Positions 61,701 to 64,000 of a DNA stretch of 64,000 nt are shown piece after piece. Both the position numbers and the translations under genes were made by a program. This stretch comes from Heligmosomoides polygyrus polygyrus (Eukaryota; Nematoda; Chromadorea; Rhabditida; Heligmosomidae), in the NCBI GenBank assembly GCA_947396885.1, contig OX377202.1, positions 11,594,001 through 11,658,000 on the forward strand, written 5' to 3'. Position 1 is the first letter of the stretch. Each line of letters starts with the position of its first letter. Below the pieces are notes generated by a model. That model was not told the origin of the DNA. It searched no databases and saw nothing but the letters and a program-made list of their open reading frames with translations.

Positions 61701-62624
61701 AGTCGATGAGGTCACGGCGATAGTACACGTCTTCGTCAGGTCGAAACCAACCAAATTGCACAGAGATGTAATGCACTGAGTTGGTGGAAAGCGGAAGAAA
61801 CTCATTGAGAAGAACAATTAAATTAAACGTTAATTTGTCTTAAACGAAATTACTTCGTTTAAGACAATCTTTTTTTCAGGTATAATCTTATTTTTGCTGG
61901 AAGACAAATTTTGTTGCAAAATTTCTGACTCAACCTAATAGCATCGCCTTAGCTGTCAGTGTTGCAGGTCACAGGAAAGGATATGCGACGGCGAGCAGCG
62001 AAATACATACGCGATCACAAGGACGACTTCATTCCCTTTCTGGTTAACGTAAGTTCATTCGCTTATCTTCAAGATAATAAAGCAGAGGTTTGGGCGGTTC
62101 TAGGAGTCTGACGATCCGCTGGATGAGTTCGAGTTCGAGAAATACTGTCACGGTGTCGAGAACGAAAGCAAAGACGGCGGTGTCTGGGGAGGTGAACCGG
62201 AGCTGAACGCTTTGAGTCAGAGCTTGGAACGAAGTATAGAGGTCAGTACGCAAGGCAGTTTATGCTGAATGGCTCCAGCACATTAGCCCTGGTTTATAGT
62301 TGCACGCTGCGCCAAAATCCACGAATCGATATCCATGGCGATCGTGGCCGCAACTACAAACTAGCGTTTATCCACCGATATCGATTACATAGCGTGAAAA
62401 TCGATATCGATGTTTGTCGTACTTTTGCATCGCTCGTCTAAAGTATATACTGTGCCTTGGGATCTCTCTCATCTATTCCGATTTAGCTGATACAACCGAT
62501 AGGACCGCCGGTGATCTTCGGCGAGCAGTTCAACAAGACGAAGCCCTTAATAATCGTCTATCAGCGACATGCCTATCAACTAGGCGCTCACTACAACTCC
62601 ACAGCCGTCAGGACGATCTCCTGA
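49661..62624 (+). CDS. OTUD6B: OTU-domain deubiquitinase, OTUD6B ortholog (8 exons, 309 aa)
   Basis: A cysteine protease of the OTU family that removes ubiquitin; OTUD6B is linked to translation control and proteasome assembly in animals. Eight exons with AG/GT borders join in phase into 309 residues, close to the roughly 290-320 usual for the family. Residues 18-80 give the typical N-terminal charged coiled coil (RKEKKALKEKILSMKK, then EVERLEKEMAARHERELAQ). Residues 80-155 are a variable Lys/Glu/Ser linker. The OTU domain begins at 163: DIAPDGDCLYNAVANQL (Asp171, Cys174), RRRAAKYIRDHKDDFIPFL, GVWGGEPELNALSQSL, and VYQRHAYQLGAHYNS with catalytic His299. All key residues are present. Introns 1-6 hold SINE, MITE and mariner copies. 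Confidence 0.95.
49889..50102 (-). mobile_element. SINE-A, diverged, in OTUD6B intron 1
   Basis: GATGCGCCACGCCTTCTACTT, then TCATGGAGGCGATT and GGGATGGAATGCTTCGTTGG match SINE-A on the minus strand with many substitutions; the tail and the head are both incomplete. Confidence 0.75.
50138..50624. mobile_element. Fam-3a MITE split by an insertion
   Basis: GTCGCCTGTTCATACTTTCC (50139) at the left and GCCGTCGCGAAGTATAAACAGGTCCCTAG-type right end (50597-50624) are an inverted pair, separated by about 440 bp instead of the usual 150. The AT-rich middle is therefore likely a later insertion; I could not define its ends. Confidence 0.5.
50754..50778. repeat. (AC)n microsatellite
   Basis: About twelve AC dinucleotide repeats, slightly interrupted at the 3' side (CACATACACA). 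Confidence 0.9.
50820..51115. mobile_element. Foldback relic carrying a perfect 35-bp hairpin
   Basis: Contains ATCGGCCGAAAATTG and GACTCGTGATCAGCATCC, words shared with 46900-47580, and CCCAGGGAGCTAGGGACCCT with AAGTTTGCTGTTAGG, shared with the foldback at 14466-14888. At its heart, 50989-51065 pairs perfectly with itself over 35 bp around the loop GGGGGTCC. Confidence 0.6.
50989..51065. ncRNA. Perfect hairpin (miRNA/siRNA-precursor-like), expression unknown
   Basis: Left arm from AAAAATGAAACCTACTTTTC to GTTTGAAGGAT and right arm from ATCCTTCAAACAG to GTAGGTTTCATTTTT are exact reverse complements. Stem 35 bp, loop 8 bases. The perfect pairing, without the bulges of conserved miRNAs, points to a young transposon-derived hairpin. 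It would be transcribed with OTUD6B intron 1. Confidence 0.5.
51116..52175. other. OTUD6B intron 1, nothing recognised
   Basis: Has a run of C at 51427-51440 and an 89-codon frame at 51620-51889 (GC-rich start, no domain, no splice support). Confidence 0.35.
52180..52312. repeat. Small palindromic element with loop-free dyad
   Basis: CTTTTCAAATTTACATTGACGG is followed directly by its inverse around GGAGGCCTCC (52237-52290), one mismatch in 26 bp. Outer words GCTTCTAAATATT and TATATTTAGAAGC extend the pairing. Confidence 0.75.
52399..52535 (+). CDS. OTUD6B: OTUD6B exon 2: coiled coil
   Basis: Acceptor TTTTACAG, donor CAG/GTAAGA; phase 1 to 0. Codes EKILSMKKVAKSGNKQKQKE and EVERLEKEMAARHERELAQM, closely following the OTUD6B N-terminal helix. 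Confidence 0.95.
52699..53250. repeat. Five tandem copies of a 110-112-bp unit
   Basis: Units start GGCTAGGGAAGGGACTCC at 52699, 52809, 52920, 53032 and 53143. Each contains two inverted words, CATACAAGCTGCTCGTATG and GCGCTCTTCGAGCGC. Units differ at only a few bases, so the array is recent. Because 111 is 3 x 37, frames of about 200 codons stay open on both strands; they are repetitive and not credible as proteins. Confidence 0.92.
53345..53425 (-). ncRNA. tRNA-like module inside the terminal-inverted-repeat element
   Basis: On the minus strand GTGGTGCAGTAGGTAGAGGG is a near-perfect A box and GGGGGTTCGGTTCCCGGGCG a near-perfect B box with a 5-bp T stem. The acceptor stem does not pair. A SINE head or captured pol III promoter. 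Confidence 0.5.
53936..54070 (+). CDS. OTUD6B: OTUD6B exon 3: linker
   Basis: Acceptor TTTTTCAG, donor CAG/GTGAGG; phase 0 on both sides. Codes a Ser/Glu/Gly-rich linker (SEQHGSSEAGGGDQLETS) ending SSRIKKKQ, which corresponds to the RISKAQKRR-type segment before the OTU domain in the family. Confidence 0.88.
54147..54308. mobile_element. Fam-3a MITE in OTUD6B intron 3
   Basis: AGGTCGGGTACGTTCATTGT at the left, CGTCGCGGACTATAAACAGG at the right; GGAGCGACGGCAGCGATTG and a GCAGATCGATTAATAC core inside. Diverged. Confidence 0.6.
54348..55306. mobile_element. Fam-5 AT-rich foldback
   Basis: CATTTTCACGTCGAATTGGA at the left and ACGTTCGGCGTGAAAATG at the right are inverted, with TCTTCCAGATCCAATG and GGAAGAGCTCTC-type arms inside. 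960 bp; same family as 5808-6651. Confidence 0.85.
55307..55675. other. OTUD6B intron 3, nothing recognised
   Basis: A 63-codon frame at 55372-55563 has no support. No repeat family member. Confidence 0.35.
55680..55938 (+). mobile_element. SINE-A, diverged copy
   Basis: A degraded head (GTAGTGAGTCGGAGGTAGCG), CCTTCCATCCCTCCGGGGTCG, then a body and TTTTTCATCCTTTACAT tail. It ends about 40 bp upstream of exon 4. Confidence 0.8.
55977..56081 (+). CDS. OTUD6B: OTUD6B exon 4: linker helix before the OTU domain
   Basis: Acceptor CTGTTCAG, donor AAG/GTATTC; phase 0 on both sides. Codes KQEQVIKRMQEAVQEDRQN, then SLRTTEMVAIQK, equivalent to the EEKLAQILAARQL helix of the family. Confidence 0.9.
56575..56946. 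mobile_element. Fam-6 palindrome (short form)
   Basis: ACAATGGTAGGTCGGAACGG at the left and CCAACCTACCGTTGAGATAG at the right; TGTTGTATATGGACAGAAT against ATTCTGCCCATATACAACA; TCTGCGTAGAGTTAGGGA against its inverse. Arms about 180 bp, short centre. Same ends as the inner element of the 3.1-kb palindrome. Confidence 0.88.
56943..57852. mobile_element. Fam-1b element (GGGCCCGGATTCATGAACG ends, 910 bp)
   Basis: The left end GGGCCCGGATTCATGAACGA and right end CGTTCATGAATCCGGCCCC are inverted. Subterminally GAGGTAAGTGTCGAGGTAAA and GTCGAGGTAAGTGGGG repeat in varied orientation, and GAGGGTTTTGCTCTGCGGC pairs with GCGGAGCAAAACCCTC. The ends resemble those of PIF/Harbinger-type DNA transposons. The interior has no transposase, so it is non-autonomous. 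Confidence 0.85.
57938..58880. other. OTUD6B intron 4 end, nothing recognised
   Basis: Minus frames of 70-92 codons at 57873-58218 and a plus frame at 58464-58652 carry no domain or splice support. Confidence 0.35.
58890..58994 (+). CDS. OTUD6B: OTUD6B exon 5: OTU catalytic Cys
   Basis: Acceptor TTCGTTCAG, donor CAG/GTTCGT; phase 0 on both sides. Codes LNIVDIAPDGDCLYNAVANQ, the OTU signature with Asp171 and catalytic Cys174, then LSRVKGFEQ. Confidence 0.96.
59128..60752. mobile_element. Fam-5 foldback, enlarged by internal insertion
   Basis: CATTTCCACGTTGAATTGGA at the left and TTTGACGTGGAAAGTGTCG at the right, with the family's subterminal GACACTTTTCGATAG and AAAGTGTCCTATTTGATTTG words. 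1.6 kb rather than 0.85-0.96 kb, because 59420-60200 holds foreign sequence including ATCAGATTCGTGACCATCG, a word of the 46.9-47.2 kb repeats. Confidence 0.7.
60790..61938 (+). mobile_element. Decayed mariner-type element in OTUD6B intron 5
   Basis: TTAGGTTGAGCCACAAATTTTGC-type left end and an inverse right end (TTAGGTTGAGTCAGAAATTT on the minus strand), flanked by TA at 60788-60789 and 61939-61940. A broken frame starts with ATG at 60955 (EKVCGFIFNWFRLNRNSATG) and later reads TADLNTFQRTTALRLQKIG near 61215-61275, matching the N-terminal half of mariner transposases. The 3' half is not recognisable. 1149 bp. It ends 29 bp before exon 6. Confidence 0.8.
61968..62048 (+). CDS. OTUD6B: OTUD6B exon 6
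   Basis: Acceptor GTGTTGCAG, donor AAC/GTAAGT; phase 0 on both sides, 27 codons: VTGKDMRRRAAKYIRDHKDD and FIPFLVN, matching the LR..TAEYMQSHVEDFLPFL helix of the family. The acceptor lies only 29 bp from the end of a mariner element. Confidence 0.94.
62104..62241 (+). CDS. OTUD6B: OTUD6B exon 7
   Basis: Acceptor GGTTCTAG, donor GAG/GTCAGT; phase 0 on both sides, 46 codons. DPLDEFEFEKYCHGVENESK and GGVWGGEPELNALSQSLERS match the F-KYC...WGG-EL-ALS core of the OTU domain. Confidence 0.95.
62286..62460. mobile_element. Fam-3b MITE in the last OTUD6B intron
   Basis: GCCCTGGTTTATAGTTGCAC at the left and AAAGTATATACTGTGCCTTG at the right are a diverged inverted pair. ATCGATATCCATGGCG and GAAAATCGATATCGATG lie inside. 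It ends about 27 bp from the exon 8 acceptor. Confidence 0.6.
62487..62624 (+). CDS. OTUD6B: OTUD6B exon 8: catalytic His and stop
   Basis: Acceptor CCGATTTAG, phase 0, 45 codons and TGA at 62622-62624. LIQPIGPPVIFGEQFNKTKP then VYQRHAYQLGAHYNSTAVRT; His299 in GAHYNS is the catalytic His. A possible poly(A) signal ATTAAA is at 62684-62689. Confidence 0.95.
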   Translation: MIQPIGPPVIFGEQFNKTKPLIIVYQRHAYQLGAHYNSTAVRTIS

Positions 62625-62765
62625 TGGTGCACCTACTGCTCTGATTGCCGTGTTTTACCCTGCTTTATTATTTAAAAGATGTGATTAAATGGATAAAATC
62701 TATCACCATTGTTGTGGAGTGTACTTATAAGATCGCGAGATCGATATTTATTTAAACGGATCATT

Positions 62766-62900
62766 TCAAGACATCGAACTGAGTGGGCCGCTTGTCCGTC
62801 CTCGAATCGGCAGATAGAGCTTGAATTCAGCAGGCAGCTCGTCTTCATTGTACAGTCGATCGGCGAAGTAGATTCGTCGAAGCCGGCAGTTGGCGTGGAC
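62766..62900 (-). CDS. Candidate last exon of a convergent gene, function unknown
   Basis: On the minus strand an acceptor-like CCTCTTTAAG is followed by 44 codons ([20 protein letters not shown], then [14 protein letters not shown]) and TGA at 62766. AATAAA lies about ten bases further on, as expected of a compact 3' end. The composition (RLY, FKLYLP) looks like real protein. The acceptor may instead be GTCCTGCATAG at 62928. The ATG-starting frame on the other strand (62709-62948) is less convincing. No family recognised. Confidence 0.4.
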   Translation of the reverse strand, partial: VHANCRLRRIYFADRLYNEDELPAEFKLYLPIRGRTSGPLSSMS

Positions 62901-62964
62901 CTTAAAGAGGAAATGACACCGGTGGGCGCTATGCAGGACAAGGAATAGTGAGCAAAAATTGTGG

Positions 62965-63045
62965 TCACGGGTGGGACTTGAACCCGTACTCGTTCATCTA
63001 CGAAGTTAGAACGCTATTAACTATCAGATAGCTTTGTAGCCTGGG
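62965..63045 (-). ncRNA. tRNA-like relic
   Basis: On the minus strand GGGTTCAAGTCCCACCCGTG is a consensus B box with a T stem, but the 5' half (GCTATCTGATAGTTAATAGC) does not form a D arm. It is probably a SINE head or tRNA pseudogene, located between the two candidate minus-strand exons. Confidence 0.4.
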
Positions 63046-63430
63046 TAGTGGAATGATGGGCCAAAGGCTGACAGTCATAACATTTTCGGCCAGCTTATCC
63101 AAAAAATGTCGCAACTGCCCTGTGAAAAACGTGCCCTTCAGCTAAAACGAAGTATTTCATCTAATGTAACCGAGAAAGAAAGCGAAAAGCTTTAGTTTTA
63201 TTGGAGAACGCCAGTCACGTGGAATTTTGCGAGTTTTTCAAAGTGGAATGTTGAATTTGCCAAACCTTCACCTTGAAGTTGAACAAACTCCTGTCAAATA
63301 ATGTTATCTGCAAAACTTTGATCCATAAATAGGGCTTCGAAGTGGATCTCGAAATAGATATCGCCGCATTACTCCTCATAAAGAAGCTACTTGGCTCAGA
63401 TCGTTTCAGAATCTCAGTGAATGTAAGGAT

Positions 63431-63750
63431 TCATCGAATATGCCCCGAACCGCAGCTACTCATCGACAAATCCGCAATCATCAACAATGACTTCCAACTC
63501 CAAGGTCCTATAATCGTATCATCGATCAATTTTTGAATGCCATATTTCTTAATCAAAAAATGTTCATTACGAAGGTTCAGCAAGGTCGCGCTAAAGATGC
63601 AACACCAGTGCCTCCCTGTATTGCAATGCTTCTGGTCAATGGCATTTAAACTGCCGATCAAATAGGCATCACCATACAATGGGTCCGTGCACGGCGCGTT
63701 CTCGACGAAAACTTCGCCGATTTTGTTTGTTTTTTGAAGAAAGTCATAAA
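63431..63750 (-). CDS. Open frame on the minus strand, possible exon, function unknown
   Basis: The frame runs from about 63750 to TGA-type stop at 63431 and reads NKIGEVFVENAPCTDPLYGD, AYLIGSLNAIDQ, then HFLIKKYGIQKLIDDTIIGP. The first 40 residues look protein-like; the rest is less certain. It could be an upstream exon of the same convergent gene. A Fam-3c MITE stands immediately upstream (63768). No domain recognised. Confidence 0.3.
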
Positions 63751-63767
63751 ACGCTATCGCTATTTAT

Positions 63768-63893
63768 CTAAGGCCTATGTTATACTTCGTCGACGCTGTT
63801 GCCGGCGACGTCGGCGACAGGGTTACGCGGGCTGCTGCGCAGCGCGTAGCAGCTCGCGCAACACTGCGTCGCCGAAGTATAACATAGGCCTAA
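63768..63893. mobile_element. Fam-3c MITE
   Basis: CTAAGGCCTATGTTATACTT at the left and AAGTATAACATAGGCCTAAG at the right, a perfect inverted pair continuing with CGTCGACGCTGTTGCCGGCG against CGCAACACTGCGTCGCCG. Centre CTGCTGCGCAGCGCGTAGCAG is itself palindromic. 126 bp. Confidence 0.93.
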
Positions 63894-63929
63894 GGTGCTA
63901 AACGTGATTATTTAAACAGTGTGAATATG

Positions 63930-64000
63930 ACATTTTCATGTGAAATTGAAACTTTTCACTTCAAATTGGACGCTTCAAATGAAAGTCGACACTTCTAAAT
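63930..64000. mobile_element. Fam-5 foldback, left end, cut by the window edge
   Basis: ACATTTTCATGTGAAATTGA, then TTCAAATTGGACGCTTC and a GAAAGTCGACACTTC word match the family's terminal pattern; the remainder is outside the window. Confidence 0.65.

Noticed and set aside
62709..62948. 79-codon + frame considered as the OTUD6B last exon
   Set aside because: The exon at 62487-62624 fits far better: correct phase, the conserved VYQRHAYQLGAHYNS block with the catalytic His, and a stop at the family's usual length.

Overview
The window is eukaryotic nuclear DNA, most likely from a bilaterian invertebrate. The evidence is spliced genes with GT-AG introns, mariner transposons, a CR1/Jockey-type LINE, tRNA-derived SINEs and very many foldback MITEs. 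I cannot name the phylum: the MITE load, long introns and GC-rich exons would fit an arthropod or a nematode. No prokaryotic, CRISPR, rRNA or intact tRNA gene is visible. About 95 % of the window is non-coding.

Two host genes can be reconstructed exon by exon, both on the + strand. The first (about 14.2-42.8 kb) is a MAP-kinase phosphatase of the DUSP8/DUSP16/vhp-1 type. It has eight exons, joined in phase, coding 502 residues, with the full Asp-Cys-Arg catalytic set. A CpG-rich block at 13.6-14.4 kb is probably its promoter. Exon 2 begins with what looks like the tail of the N-terminal rhodanese (CH2) domain; I did not find the rest of that domain. The second gene (49.66-62.62 kb) is an OTUD6B-type OTU deubiquitinase. 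Its eight exons code 309 residues, with an N-terminal coiled coil and an OTU domain that keeps Cys174 and His299. Just 3' of it, the minus strand carries one plausible convergent terminal exon (62.77-62.90 kb) and one longer open frame (63.43-63.75 kb) that I could not identify.

Transposons by region. 0-13 kb: SINE copies, a 780-bp foldback carrying two opposed tRNA-Thr-like modules, and a decayed repeat array rich in ATCGAT motifs (8.9-11.5 kb). 14-33 kb (DUSP intron 1): foldbacks, GC-rich MITEs, an almost complete LINE (23.4-26.5 kb) and a fragment of another (32.2-32.6 kb). 33-43 kb (DUSP introns 2-7): repeated MITEs with a GTGGCCTACAT terminus, and a 1.36-kb pure-pyrimidine tract. 43.7-45.7 kb: a full-length mariner inserted at a TA inside the transposase frame of an older, oppositely oriented mariner. 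45.8-49.0 kb: a palindrome of about 3.1 kb with nearly identical arms of about 1 kb. 52.6-53.8 kb: a terminal-inverted-repeat element with five 111-bp tandem repeats, sitting inside a MITE. 56.3-57.9 kb: three foldback families nested in one another. 60.8-61.9 kb: a decayed mariner ending 29 bp before an OTUD6B exon.

The dominant theme is palindromic DNA. At least ten repeat families here are inverted repeats, several carry RNA polymerase III-like A and B boxes, and most lie in introns where they would form double-stranded RNA in the pre-mRNA.
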